Assembly (NCBI RefSeq): GCF_000934745.1
Contig: NZ_JYNO01000001.1
Span: 434,001-498,000, forward strand
Source of the DNA: Desulfonatronum thioautotrophicum
GTDB lineage: Bacteria > Desulfobacterota > Desulfovibrionia > Desulfovibrionales > Desulfonatronaceae
Reading direction: 5' to 3'
DNA: 64,000 bases
A model generated the notes under the pieces. The model did no database searches. It worked only from the letters and a program-made list of their open reading frames with translations, and was not told where the DNA came from. Shown here in pieces: positions 9,342-17,587 of the stretch. Each line of letters starts with the position of its first letter. The first letter of the stretch is position 1. Both the position numbers and the translations under genes were made by a program.

Positions 9342-9732
9342 GACGGGCTCCATGGTTGACGTTGCGGCATTGCCATATTCGGGCTGACTGCGAGTACGGG
9401 GTTGTGGCCGAGGATGTTCCGGGCAGGGATGACGTCGGCGGGGAGCATTGCCTTGAGATACGCCTGCGGCATCGATCAACGGCAGGGCATTCCATGGCTT
9501 TGCGATCCACCTTCCCCCGCAAAGGTGGCTCCCTGACAGCCGGGAATGACGACTTCCGAATCTGTCCCCGCGGAAAGATTCCCTTTGGGATTCAGTACCT
9601 GAACGACGTTCCAAGCTCAAGGATGTTGCGAGTGCTGACCGTCACGACCGACGAACTTTTTGTACAGTCTCTTTCAGAAAAAAGAGCGCCGTCAAGGACG
9701 GCGCTCCGAAAAGGCGTGAATGTCTCTGTTCG
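9342..9732. other. Intergenic region between TPR and VWA genes
   Basis: About 390 bp. The right part holds the terminator of the VWA gene (9684-9706). The rest must contain the TPR promoter; I see no clear -35/-10 or sigma-54 pair. Fragments resembling degenerate 'gggaatgacg' repeats occur at about 9540-9560. Confidence 0.4.
9684..9706 (-). terminator. Rho-independent terminator of the VWA/PEP-CTERM gene
   Basis: A perfect 10-bp stem, gagcgccgtc (9684-9693) / gacggcgctc (9697-9706), with a 3-base loop. Read on the minus strand it is followed by a run of six T. It lies 27 bp past the stop of the VWA gene. Confidence 0.9.
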
Positions 9733-10812
9733 TTAGTTTTTGCGTCGGCGATACTGGTGAAGACCAACCAGGCCCAGGCCAAGAGCCAACAGCCCCACTG
9801 TCGCTGGTTCCGGAATGACTCCAGGGTCTTGCTGCTGACGGCCAATCAGGTTGAGCTGTCTGGTCAGACTGCTATCATCCAAGAACGTCGCGGTGGCGGT
9901 GAAGGTGTTGTCACCCTCAAGCATGGACCAGGCCGGATTGATGATGAAGTTGCCGAAGGCGTCGGTGGGGTAGTCTGTGAGGAGTGTTCCATCCGGCAGA
10001 GTGATGTCAAGCTGTTCAAGACCAACAAAGGTGCCGCCTTGCGTAAAAAGTTCCTCAATATTTTCAAGGCCACCTTCGCTGAGGTCGATAAAGGTCCCTC
10101 CGCCGTTATTGGCGATACTTTGCATTTGCGCAGCGCCTCCACCGGGAATCACCACGCCGTGGACAGTAATGCCTGCTGCAGCGGCATTCGCAGCTGCACC
10201 AACGGGGTTGGGTCCAGTGGTGTTAAATCCGTCGGAGATGACCACCATTTGCTGGCTTCGCCCAGGGGTGTGATTAGAACCAGTCAACTCGCCCTGCGCA
10301 AGAATGATGCCCTGCCCGATCGCGGTCTGACTTTGATTTGTGATGATGCCTTGGATCGCCGCAACAATGGTTGCGGCTTGCGTGGTGGGTGTCAGGCTCA
10401 ACACGACCTCAGATCCATCAACGGTTCCATACTGGATAATAGCGACAGCCGTACTGTCAGCGGGCAGTGAGTTGACCAAAGCAACGGCTGCATCAGCCTG
10501 CCACTCCCAACGCCTCTTGGTCACCCCGCCGGCCGTTGCCAATAGCGTCATACTACCCGACGCATCCAGGACCAGGGCCAGATCCAGTCCTACTCCTCCG
10601 GTCTCGAAACCGGCAGCCGTGCCTGTCGGCGCGACCAGGGTTCCTACATTGTAGACAGTGCCGTCCGGGGGGGAATTCCAGGTCAAGGACGGCGCAGCCA
10701 AGGCGCTGCCCTGGGCGAAGAGCAGCAGCATGGCCGCTGCCAGCATGATCCCCAGCAGCCCCCGGAGCCTTCCCTTGGGCCGCTGTTCCACAGTCGAAAG
10801 TTGATACTTCAT
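9733..10812 (-). CDS. von Willebrand factor A protein with PEP-CTERM sorting signal
   Basis: 359 aa. An N-terminal signal peptide (residues 1-39, hydrophobic core LLGIMLAAAMLLLFAQG) is followed by a VWA domain with an intact MIDAS motif DASGS at 83-87. The C-terminus is a textbook PEP-CTERM tail: VIPEPATVGLLALGLGLVG, then a basic RRRKN end. Such tails are recognised by exosortase (EpsH/XrtA family), which cuts and probably attaches the protein in exopolysaccharide-producing bacteria. No exosortase is in this window. The start has the ribosome site GGAGAT. Upstream lies a long control region with paired direct repeats (11030-11068). Likely an adhesive or matrix-associated surface protein. Confidence 0.92.
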   Translation of the reverse strand: MKYQLSTVEQRPKGRLRGLLGIMLAAAMLLLFAQGSALAAPSLTWNSPPDGTVYNVGTLVAPTGTAAGFETGGVGLDLALVLDASGSMTLLATAGGVTKRRWEWQADAAVALVNSLPADSTAVAIIQYGTVDGSEVVLSLTPTTQAATIVAAIQGIITNQSQTAIGQGIILAQGELTGSNHTPGRSQQMVVISDGFNTTGPNPVGAAANAAAAGITVHGVVIPGGGAAQMQSIANNGGGTFIDLSEGGLENIEELFTQGGTFVGLEQLDITLPDGTLLTDYPTDAFGNFIINPAWSMLEGDNTFTATATFLDDSSLTRQLNLIGRQQQDPGVIPEPATVGLLALGLGLVGLHQYRRRKN

Positions 10813-11029
10813 GGCAATCTCCTCAATTTTTCCAGTTATTGATTAGGTTGACGAAAAACATCCTTTACCTCCTACTTTACTCGAGCCTGAGACCGCCAAA
10901 AGTATCTGGGGCGACCTGATTCAAGGCATTTCCAGCTTTGTTTTATAGTCTATCAAGAATCATGCCGTTTCTTAATGTATTGATTTTGAATACTTTCCCG
11001 AAAACCGGTTCGGTCCGGGAATGGAAAAG

Positions 11030-11068
11030 TGTAAAGGATTCCGACAATGAGTGTAAATAATTCCGACA
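11030..11068. promoter_or_regulatory. Pair of 17-bp direct repeats, likely regulator sites
   Basis: tgtaaaggattccgaca at 11030-11046 and tgtaaataattccgaca at 11052-11068 differ at two positions and are spaced exactly 22 bp, about two helical turns. The word starts TGT and ends ACA, a partial dyad. The same pattern recurs 400 bp downstream. The VWA/PEP-CTERM gene starts about 220 bp away on the minus strand. Confidence 0.7.
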
Positions 11069-11129
11069 AGCAGGGTGGGATGTGATGTAAATGATGGATA
11101 AAGCGTATTTGACAAAACTAAGTGCCGGG

Positions 11130-11185
11130 TTGCTTTTTGCACTTGAGATTTTATTAAACGGCCTGTGGATTAGGACTTTTTCAAC
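11130..11185 (-). repeat. Partial copy of the palindromic repeat family seen at 30210 and 39445
   Basis: Read on the minus strand it begins gttgaaaaagtccta and contains ctcaagtgcaaaaagc, matching the left half of the copy at 39449-39514 (gttgaaaaagtcctt, ccaagtgcaaggagc). The right half is missing, so it is a fragment. Confidence 0.6.
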
Positions 11186-11434
11186 AAAAATTTATGATCA
11201 AGGCCTATTTACCGTGACAGACGGACGCCACATTCGAAAATCTGGTTTCGAATTTTTTGCTATTCGTCCCTCAGAGATATGCACATTTCAAGCCTTCCAG
11301 TTATTTTTTTCAGGCAAGCCAGTGTAAATGGTTTCTGAAATAAATCTATGCAAAAAACCAATTTCTTTCCGGTATGTTAGAAATTATCTCTTGCCTTGTT
11401 TTTCCATTGCGAAAAAAATGCCTGGCAATTAAAC

Positions 11435-11474
11435 TGTAAAGAATTCCGACAGCATTTTGTTAAAATTTCCGACA
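11435..11474. promoter_or_regulatory. Second pair of 17-bp direct repeats
   Basis: tgtaaagaattccgaca at 11435-11451 and tgttaaaatttccgaca at 11458-11474, spaced 23 bp and in the same orientation as the pair at 11030. The shared consensus is TGTAAANNATTCCGACA. The second copy ends directly before the sigma-54-like promoter at 11476. Confidence 0.7.
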
Positions 11475-11475
11475 C

Positions 11476-11490
11476 TGGCAGCTGCAATGC
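11476..11490 (+). promoter_or_regulatory. Sigma-54-like promoter (-24/-12)
   Basis: TGGCAGCTGCAATGC matches the sigma-54 consensus TGGCAC-N5-TTGC in TGGCA and TGC, with the required ten bases between GG and GC. It lies about 90-110 bp upstream of the PAPS-reductase-like gene and directly after a pair of direct repeats that could bind an activator. Confidence 0.5.
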
Positions 11491-11579
11491 CGACATCATT
11501 TCGTTCCGAGATCAAAGAGGGACACACGGCGCTGAATCGATTATGTCCTGATCATCCGGTGCGGACATCCCTATAGTGA

Positions 11580-12278
11580 ATGAAACCTCTACGATACACT
11601 ATGCTGCATGAAAAAATACTCCACTCCCGGCGCATCCTTGAACAGATGCTGAATGACTACGGCCCTGAACGGACTGCCGTGGCCTGGACCGGGGGCAAGG
11701 ATTCCACTGTGGTCCTTTGGCTGTGGCGCTCCCTGCTCCTGGAGCGCGTCATGGCTCCCTGCAGGGCCGTGAATCTGGATACCGGGCTGAAGTTTCCCGA
11801 GGTGCTCCAACTCCGCGATCAGGTGGCCCGGGAATGGAACATTGACCTGCATGTCCAGCATCCGGAGGTCTGTCTGGTCGACTATCCTGTGGCCCAGGTT
11901 AAGCTGACTTGCTGCCGCGACCTGAAAATTCTTCCCCTGCAGCAGGCCGTCGCCGACCTCCACCTGTCCGCCCTGTTCACCGGGTTGCGCCGGGACGAAG
12001 CACCGAGCCGTAGCGGGTGTGAGCCCGTGGAGCCCCGTGTCGCCCCGGAGTATCTCCAGGTCAACCCAATCCTGGACTGGACGGAAATGGACATCTGGGC
12101 CTGCATCATGGAACAGGGACTTCCCTATTGCCCGCTCTACGACCAGGGCTACCGCTCCCTGGGTTGCACGCCCTGCACCCTTGCGCCGGACCAGGCCGCG
12201 GACAATGAAGAGCGGTCCGGGCGAGATCAGGACAAGGAGCGGCAAATGGCATCGTTGCGCAGTCTGGGATACTTTTGA
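11580..12278 (+). CDS. Phosphoadenosine-phosphosulfate-reductase-family protein
   Basis: Adenine-nucleotide alpha hydrolase of the CysH/CysD group, 232 aa (or 225 aa from ATG 11601). The PP-loop TGGKDST sits at about residues 38-44. RRDEAPSR and the C-terminal YRSLGCTPCT motif resemble CysD/CysH, including the paired Cys. The protein lacks the extra Cys pairs of the 4Fe-4S APS-reductase type, so true PAPS or APS reduction is uncertain; a sulfotransfer or nucleotidyl role is possible. It starts shortly after a sigma-54-like promoter and is followed 10 bp later by a glycosyltransferase gene, suggesting a two-gene unit, perhaps for sulfated or otherwise decorated surface glycans (inference). Confidence 0.8.
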   Translation: MKPLRYTMLHEKILHSRRILEQMLNDYGPERTAVAWTGGKDSTVVLWLWRSLLLERVMAPCRAVNLDTGLKFPEVLQLRDQVAREWNIDLHVQHPEVCLVDYPVAQVKLTCCRDLKILPLQQAVADLHLSALFTGLRRDEAPSRSGCEPVEPRVAPEYLQVNPILDWTEMDIWACIMEQGLPYCPLYDQGYRSLGCTPCTLAPDQAADNEERSGRDQDKERQMASLRSLGYF

Positions 12279-12288
12279 GGCGGAAACC

Positions 12289-13323
12289 ATGCGCATCTTG
12301 AGCGTTGGCGGGACGGACTTTGTTCAGGCCTGGCGGAACATGGGCCACCATGTCCTGACCATGGGCAAGGGGGCCGGCCACGACGTGCCCTTGACGCACC
12401 CCATCGGCCCACGGGAGCTGTGGGAGATACTCTCGGGCCGGGATTTCCGGCCGGAGCTGACCGTCTGGGTGGACCGCTGCCGCCCGCTGGAGGTCTTTGG
12501 CCTGGAACGGCTGCCGGGAGTGGTCGTCGGGTATTCCATTGATCAGTACTGCAACCCCTGGCACGTGCCCTATAGTTGGGCTTTTGACCTGTTTCTGGTG
12601 GCTCAGAAGGACTATCTGGAACTGTTTCACGATCCGCGGGCCTGGCGGGAGTGCCGCTGGTTTCCGCTCTACTGCCGCCTGGACATGGACCGGGATCCCG
12701 GTGTGGAGCGAGACATTCCGGTCAGTTTCGTGGGCACGCTGAATCCGCCGCTGAATCCGGATCGAGGTCCGTTTCTGCACCGCTTCCGTCGGACGTGCCC
12801 GACCATTGTCCAGCAGGGTGCGTATGCCCCGATCTTCGGACGCAGCAGGATCGTGATCAACCAGAGTGCGGTGGGGGAGTTGAATTTCCGTCTGTTTCAG
12901 GCCGCGGCCTGCGGTGCCGTGGTGCTCACCGAGGACGTGGAAAACGGTTTGCGTGATGCCTTTGCCCCTGGCGAGGAGATCCTGCTCTATCCTCGCAACG
13001 ATCCCCAGACAGCCGCCCGCATCGCAATGGAGGCGCTGTCCGAGCCGACCCGGTTGGGCGAAATCGCCCGCCGCGGCAGGCGCCGGGTGCAGCGGGATCA
13101 CAGCTCCACGGTCCGGGCCCGGGAAATCCTCAGATTGGTCGGCCCCCTGCTGGACTCGCAAGCCTCCATGCGCCGCAAAGGCGGCATGGGGCTGGTCCGG
13201 GAACACCTGCTCAAAACCTACGCCTCCCTGGCCACGGACAAGGAGATCCCTCTGCCCCTGGAACACCGCCAGTTTTACGCCGAAGTGGCCCGGGAGACCT
13301 GCCAGGAAACCCTGGGTAGGTGA
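12289..13323 (+). CDS. CgeB-like glycosyltransferase
   Basis: 344 aa, starting at an ATG after GAGG, 10 bp past the preceding gene. The N-terminal half is a poorly conserved Rossmann-like domain (MRILSVGGTDFVQAWRNMGH). The C-terminal half has the family signature of spore-maturation CgeB / glycosyl-transferase-1-2 proteins: INQSAVGELNFRLFQAAACG, then VVLTEDVENG, and a GEEILLYP motif. This domain normally binds the nucleotide sugar. The N-terminal DXD-like metal motif is not obvious, as in other GT-B enzymes. Probably adds a sugar to a surface polymer or protein. It is convergent with the cardiolipin synthase gene. Confidence 0.75.
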   Translation: MRILSVGGTDFVQAWRNMGHHVLTMGKGAGHDVPLTHPIGPRELWEILSGRDFRPELTVWVDRCRPLEVFGLERLPGVVVGYSIDQYCNPWHVPYSWAFDLFLVAQKDYLELFHDPRAWRECRWFPLYCRLDMDRDPGVERDIPVSFVGTLNPPLNPDRGPFLHRFRRTCPTIVQQGAYAPIFGRSRIVINQSAVGELNFRLFQAAACGAVVLTEDVENGLRDAFAPGEEILLYPRNDPQTAARIAMEALSEPTRLGEIARRGRRRVQRDHSSTVRAREILRLVGPLLDSQASMRRKGGMGLVREHLLKTYASLATDKEIPLPLEHRQFYAEVARETCQETLGR

Positions 13324-13404
13324 GAGGCTTCAATCCGGGTTGCATTCACGCCTTGCGGACACAAGCGATCACCACGGCAGAAAAGGCCTGGCCCCAACAT
13401 CCGG

Positions 13405-14859
13405 CTACAGCAGGTTCGAGGCCAGGCGCATGGCCGAGTTGCGGAAGACGGCGAATTTGGAAAGGGAGCGCAGCCGGTCCAGGGTAAACTCCTCGCAGTC
13501 TGCCAGATCCTCTTCGAAAATGGCCTCATGTCGACGGGCCAAACCCTCGTCCAGAAACCAGACCATCAATTCCTTGTGCAGTTCCAGGCTGCGCATGTCG
13601 ATGTTCATCGTCCCGATGGAGAGCAGGTTGCCGTCGATGGTCAAAGTCTTGGCGTGAAAAAATCCCCGCATGTAGAAATACACCTTTCCCCCGGCCTCCA
13701 GGAGCGCTCCGAAATAGGTCTGGGCCGCGTACCAGGCGGTCCGCTTGTCCGGCAGGCCGGTCATCATCAACCGCACGTCCACCCCGGCCAGGGCGACGTT
13801 GACCATGGTCTCGTAGATCTGCTCGTCTGGAACGAAATACGGCGACTGAATCCAGATCCGCTTGCGGGCATGGCCCATGGCCAGGACGTGGGCTCGGCGC
13901 GCGGCCTGCCATTTGTCCTCCACGCTGGTGGCCACGACCTGGACCGGAACGCAGGATTCAGGCAGGGGAGCATAATCCGGAAAAAAGCGCGGGGAAAAGA
14001 GATTTTCTCGATCGGTTCGGGACCAGCGCAGGGCAAAGAGCTTTTGCAGTTCAGCCACCGCCGGACCGCGAAAGCGGACATGGGTGTCCCGCCAGGCCGG
14101 AAAACGCCGACCACCATCAATATACTCTTGCCCGACGTTGATGCCACCGGTGTACCCAAGCACCCCGTCGATGACCACGATCTTGCGGTGGTTGCGATAG
14201 TTGGCCCTGTTGAGCTGCCGCACGTCGAAGCGGATTCTGGCCCCGGCTGCGGCCAGCTGCTTGAGCTCCGTTTTCCGGTAAGGCAGGTTGCCGATAAAGT
14301 CGTTGAGCATCCGCACTTCCACCCCGGTTCGGAGGCGGTCCAGAAGAATGGCCACCAGTTCCGCGGTGAGCTGGTCCCGTTCCCAGATGAAGTATTGGAT
14401 ATTGATGGTCTTCCTGGCCTGGGCGATATCCTCCTTCAACAGCGCGAATTTGGCCGCGCCGCTGGGCAGGATACGCACATCACAGGCCGGCAGGGGCGGT
14501 GCGGACTCGGTCTGTTCAATGAGTTGCACCAGCCGGGTGTACCCGTGCTGCCTGGCCCATTGCCGCCCGCTTTCCGCCTCGTCGGCATACCGGGCATAGA
14601 TTGCGCGCATGGTCGGTCCGGCCATGGCCCGCTGGCGTTCGTGCAGCCCCTGCTGCTCGGCGATCTTGCGCCAGTTGCGACCAAAAAAATAATACAGCAG
14701 CAGCCCCAGCAAGGGCAGAAAGGAGAGCACCACCAGCCAGGCCAGGGTCTTGGTCGGGTCACGCTGGTCATTGACCAACACAACAAGCACGGTGAACCAG
14801 TAGAGAAAAAAGGCAACCACCAGAACGGTCGGCCAGCTCTCTACGAATTGCCATTCCAT
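13405..14859 (-). CDS. cls: Cardiolipin synthase, phospholipase-D type
   Basis: 484 aa. Two N-terminal membrane helices (about residues 7-28 and 38-62, ending LLLYYFFGRNW) are followed by two PLD domains with HKD motifs: HRKIVVIDG with GYTGGIN, and HAKTLTIDG with SIGTMNIDMRS. This is the standard bacterial Cls layout, which condenses two phosphatidylglycerols to cardiolipin at the inner membrane. The length is normal and no catalytic residue is missing. It lies 32 bp downstream of the acyl-CoA synthetase gene on the same strand, so both lipid genes may be co-transcribed. Confidence 0.93.
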   Translation of the reverse strand: MEWQFVESWPTVLVVAFFLYWFTVLVVLVNDQRDPTKTLAWLVVLSFLPLLGLLLYYFFGRNWRKIAEQQGLHERQRAMAGPTMRAIYARYADEAESGRQWARQHGYTRLVQLIEQTESAPPLPACDVRILPSGAAKFALLKEDIAQARKTINIQYFIWERDQLTAELVAILLDRLRTGVEVRMLNDFIGNLPYRKTELKQLAAAGARIRFDVRQLNRANYRNHRKIVVIDGVLGYTGGINVGQEYIDGGRRFPAWRDTHVRFRGPAVAELQKLFALRWSRTDRENLFSPRFFPDYAPLPESCVPVQVVATSVEDKWQAARRAHVLAMGHARKRIWIQSPYFVPDEQIYETMVNVALAGVDVRLMMTGLPDKRTAWYAAQTYFGALLEAGGKVYFYMRGFFHAKTLTIDGNLLSIGTMNIDMRSLELHKELMVWFLDEGLARRHEAIFEEDLADCEEFTLDRLRSLSKFAVFRNSAMRLASNLL

Positions 14860-14891
14860 GGCGCGTCCTTTGCGATGATTGCCTCCGGCCT

Positions 14892-16544
14892 TCAGCGCAT
14901 GGCCTCGGGGAACAATTTGCCCGCGGTTTCGCGCAGTTTATACTTCTGGATCTTGCCGCTGGCGGTCATGGGATAGGCATCCACGAAAGCGACATACCTG
15001 GGGGTCTTGTACCGGGCGATCTTCCCTCTGCAGAAGTCCCGGACCTCTTCAGGGGTCAGGGTCACGCCTGCCTTGGGAACAATGAACGCGCCGACCTCCT
15101 CGCCGTACTTGCGGCTGGGCACGCCCACCACCTGGACATCTGAAATGCCCTCCATGGTGTACAGAAACTCCTCGATCTCCCGGGGATAAATATTTTCCCC
15201 ACCGCGAATGATCATATCCTTGATCCGGCCGGTGATGGCCAAGTAGCCCTCCTCGTCCAGCACGCCCAGGTCGCCGGAGTGCAGCCAGCCTTCCGAGTCA
15301 ATGGTCTGGGCCGTGGCCTCGGGCATATTGTAGTAGCCTTTCATCACGTTGTAGCCCCGGCAGCAGACCTCGCCCTGGATACCGGGCGCCACCGGCTGGT
15401 TGGTCTCCGGGTCCACCACCCGGACCTCAATGGCCGGCATGGCCCGACCGACAGTGGCCACGCGGCGGTTGAGATCGTCATCCACCCGGGTCTGGGTCAT
15501 CACCGGCGACGCCTCGGTCAGCCCGTAGCAGATGGTGATGTCGCGCATGTACATTTTCTCCATCACCTGGCGCATCACCCGCACCGGACAGGGCGAGCCA
15601 GCCATGATCCCGGTGCGCAGGGTGCTGAAGTCGAACTTGGGAAACAGGCGGTGCTCCAGCACGGCGATGAACATGGTCGGTACGCCGTACAGTGCTGTGC
15701 AACGCTCCTGCTCCACCGAGGCCATGACGTGCACAGGATTGAACCCCTCCAGGATGACCAGGGTGCTGCCGTGGCTGACAGCGGCCAGCACGCCCAGCAC
15801 ACAGCCGAAGCAGTGAAACAGGGGGACCGGAAGACAGATCCGGTCTTTGTGGGTGAAGAGCTGATTCTCTCCGATCCAATAGCCGTTGTTGGCAATATTG
15901 GCATGGGTGAGCATCACCCCCTTGGGAAAACCGGTGGTGCCGGAGGTGTACTGCATGTTGACCACGTCGTGGGGATCGAGCGTGGCTTGCCGGGCATTAT
16001 ATGCATCCCAGGGGACCATGTGGCCCAGGGCCAGAAGCTCAGGGATGGAGTACATTCCCCGGTGCTTTTCCGGACCCAGGAAAAAAACCCGCTTCAGTCG
16101 CGGGAATCGCTTGCTGCGCAGATACCCCCGGGGGGCGGTGCGCAGCTCCGGAACCAGTTCGTTGATCACGGCCACATAGTCCGTGTCCCGAAAGCCATCA
16201 ATGAGGAAGATGTTTTCCGCTTCGGACTGCTCCAGGACATAGGCCAGCTCGTTGGCCTTGTAGTTGGTGTTCACGGTCAAAAGCACCGCACCGATCCTGG
16301 CCGTGGCAAATTGCAGCGCCACCCAGTAGGGCACGTTGGTGGCCCAGACCGCCACCTTTTCCCCCTTCCGCACGCCCAAATGCAGCAGGCCACGGGCCAG
16401 TTGATCGACCACGTCGGAGAATTCCTGATAGGTCAGTCGAAAGCCGCGGTCCACGTAGACCACGGCGTCATTGTCCGGATAGTCCCTGACGGCCTCGTCC
16501 AGCAACCGGCCCAGGGTAATTTCTCGAAGGATTGGCTTGTCCAC
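14892..16544 (-). CDS. AMP-binding acyl-CoA synthetase
   Basis: 550 aa fatty-acyl or related carboxylate-CoA ligase of the ANL superfamily. Motifs seen in order: P-loop [12 protein letters not shown], the VPLFHCFG region, [10 protein letters not shown], the hinge [36 protein letters not shown], and the C-terminal catalytic Lys in MTASGKIQK. It resembles FadD-like medium/long-chain ligases. An XRE-cupin regulator lies upstream on the same strand, a common pairing with this ligase type in deltaproteobacteria, so the regulator may control it. Cardiolipin synthase follows. Confidence 0.9.
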   Translation of the reverse strand: MDKPILREITLGRLLDEAVRDYPDNDAVVYVDRGFRLTYQEFSDVVDQLARGLLHLGVRKGEKVAVWATNVPYWVALQFATARIGAVLLTVNTNYKANELAYVLEQSEAENIFLIDGFRDTDYVAVINELVPELRTAPRGYLRSKRFPRLKRVFFLGPEKHRGMYSIPELLALGHMVPWDAYNARQATLDPHDVVNMQYTSGTTGFPKGVMLTHANIANNGYWIGENQLFTHKDRICLPVPLFHCFGCVLGVLAAVSHGSTLVILEGFNPVHVMASVEQERCTALYGVPTMFIAVLEHRLFPKFDFSTLRTGIMAGSPCPVRVMRQVMEKMYMRDITICYGLTEASPVMTQTRVDDDLNRRVATVGRAMPAIEVRVVDPETNQPVAPGIQGEVCCRGYNVMKGYYNMPEATAQTIDSEGWLHSGDLGVLDEEGYLAITGRIKDMIIRGGENIYPREIEEFLYTMEGISDVQVVGVPSRKYGEEVGAFIVPKAGVTLTPEEVRDFCRGKIARYKTPRYVAFVDAYPMTASGKIQKYKLRETAGKLFPEAMR

Positions 16545-16640
16545 GAATGCTCCCAGATGGAAATGTATTTGGGTTCAATAGTGATTCAGGAGTTAAAAGC
16601 TGCTCAAATTGCCAGGGGATGAGAAGCGTCCGATTTCCGG

Positions 16641-16707
16641 TCGTGCACGTTCACGTCAACGTCCACGAAAAAGCCCATTTCGGAAACGTGAACGTGAACG
16701 GGCACGA
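16641..16707. repeat. Inverted repeat of 'cgttcacg' words
   Basis: Arms 16641-16661 (tcgtgcacgttcacgtcaacg) shortened here as tcgtgcacgttcacgt and 16687-16707 (starting cgtgaacgtgaacgggc) pair at 18 of 21 positions. The element lies in the gap between the regulator and ligase genes and could act as an attenuating hairpin or be a repeat insertion. Confidence 0.6.
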
Positions 16708-16758
16708 TTTGCTGACGGATGCAGCAGAAAATGAATACCCTCTGCCTTGTCTCCTCCA

Positions 16759-17328
16759 CTACTCCGGAATATACAATACGGCGTAGATTTGTGCGGCCTC
16801 GCCTCCCACCGCGCCGACATGGTGGGGAACGGCGGAATTGTAGTAGATGGAGTCTCCGGATTTCAGCCGGTGAGTTTCCTGGCCGTAACGGATCTCGATT
16901 TCACCCGAAACCACGACGATGAACTCCTCGCCTTCATGGTTCGAAAGGTGTCTGTCTTTGGCCGATTCAGGCAGAACCTGAATGAAGAACGGTTCCATGT
17001 GCCGGTCTGTCTTGCCCACACCCAGGGGAAAAAAGCGCAAGGCCACCGGGCTGTCCTGCCCCCGGTGCATGTTCAGGCCGGCCTGACGTTCCGCGAATCG
17101 AACGATCAGCGGGTCACGGCTGACGTGATCATCCAGGAACGTGCCCAGGCGCACGCCCAACCCCCGGGCGGCCTTGACCAACGGCCCCAGGGACGGAGGA
17201 TCCTGGGATGCCTCCATGCGGGCGATGAAATCCGGCTCAAGGCCGCTACGTTCGGCCAATTGCTCAAGAGAAAGTTCCTGCTCCTCGCGCAGGCTGCGAA
17301 TTCGGGCACCAACGTTTTTTTTGCTCAT
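16759..17328 (-). CDS. XRE-family regulator with C-terminal cupin domain
   Basis: 189 aa from ATG 17328 (MSKKNVGARIRSLREEQELS). The frame continues far upstream without protein character. Residues 8-62 form an HTH_3 domain (LEQLAERSGLEPDFIARMEAS), and residues 115-185 form a cupin (SNHEGEEFIVVVSGEIEIRYG, then GDSIYYNSAVPHHVGAVGG). Such two-domain proteins sense a small ligand through the cupin and usually regulate the neighbouring metabolic gene, here probably the acyl-CoA synthetase. A short dyad gaccgc/gcggtc at 17351-17366, just upstream of the start, could be its operator. Confidence 0.88.
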   Translation of the reverse strand: MSKKNVGARIRSLREEQELSLEQLAERSGLEPDFIARMEASQDPPSLGPLVKAARGLGVRLGTFLDDHVSRDPLIVRFAERQAGLNMHRGQDSPVALRFFPLGVGKTDRHMEPFFIQVLPESAKDRHLSNHEGEEFIVVVSGEIEIRYGQETHRLKSGDSIYYNSAVPHHVGAVGGEAAQIYAVLYIPE

Positions 17329-17587
17329 GTTTCGGACCTCTGGTATGCATGACCGCGATGGCGGTCTGGTGTGAAAAAATGGCCTGGACCGGCCCTGGGT
17401 TGGCCCTGGACCTCGCGCTTCCCGTCGGCAAAAATGCCGCTGCCGCCAGAAAACAAGAGGTGTTCCAAAGCTCGTTTCTCGGGCACGGCTCTCAACGCGG
17501 TGGGACATCGTCCATTGGTCAAAAACGGTGTCATATTCAGCATCCACTCGTCCTGCAACCCCAAACCGGATCACTCCACTGTTGTCA

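Larger units (their letters stand above)
10813..11579. other. Control region between the PEP-CTERM gene and the PAPS-reductase-like gene
   Basis: About 770 bp of AT-richer DNA. It contains two pairs of 17-bp direct repeats (11030-11068 and 11435-11474), a fragment of a palindromic repeat (11130-11185), and a sigma-54-like promoter (11476-11490). A 78-codon frame at 11091-11327 covers the repeat fragment and is not considered a gene. Confidence 0.6.

Noticed and set aside
11091-11327. 78-codon frame
   Set aside because: Built partly from a fragment of the palindromic repeat; no ribosome site and no family character.
11030-11474. TGTAAANNATTCCGACA copies as ends of an insertion sequence
   Set aside because: All four copies have the same orientation and no transposase lies between them; IS ends should be inverted.
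17329-17587. Cobalamin riboswitch upstream of cbiET
   Set aside because: No B12-box-like sequence or matching stem arrangement could be recognised; the same holds upstream of the cobD-cobQ gene.
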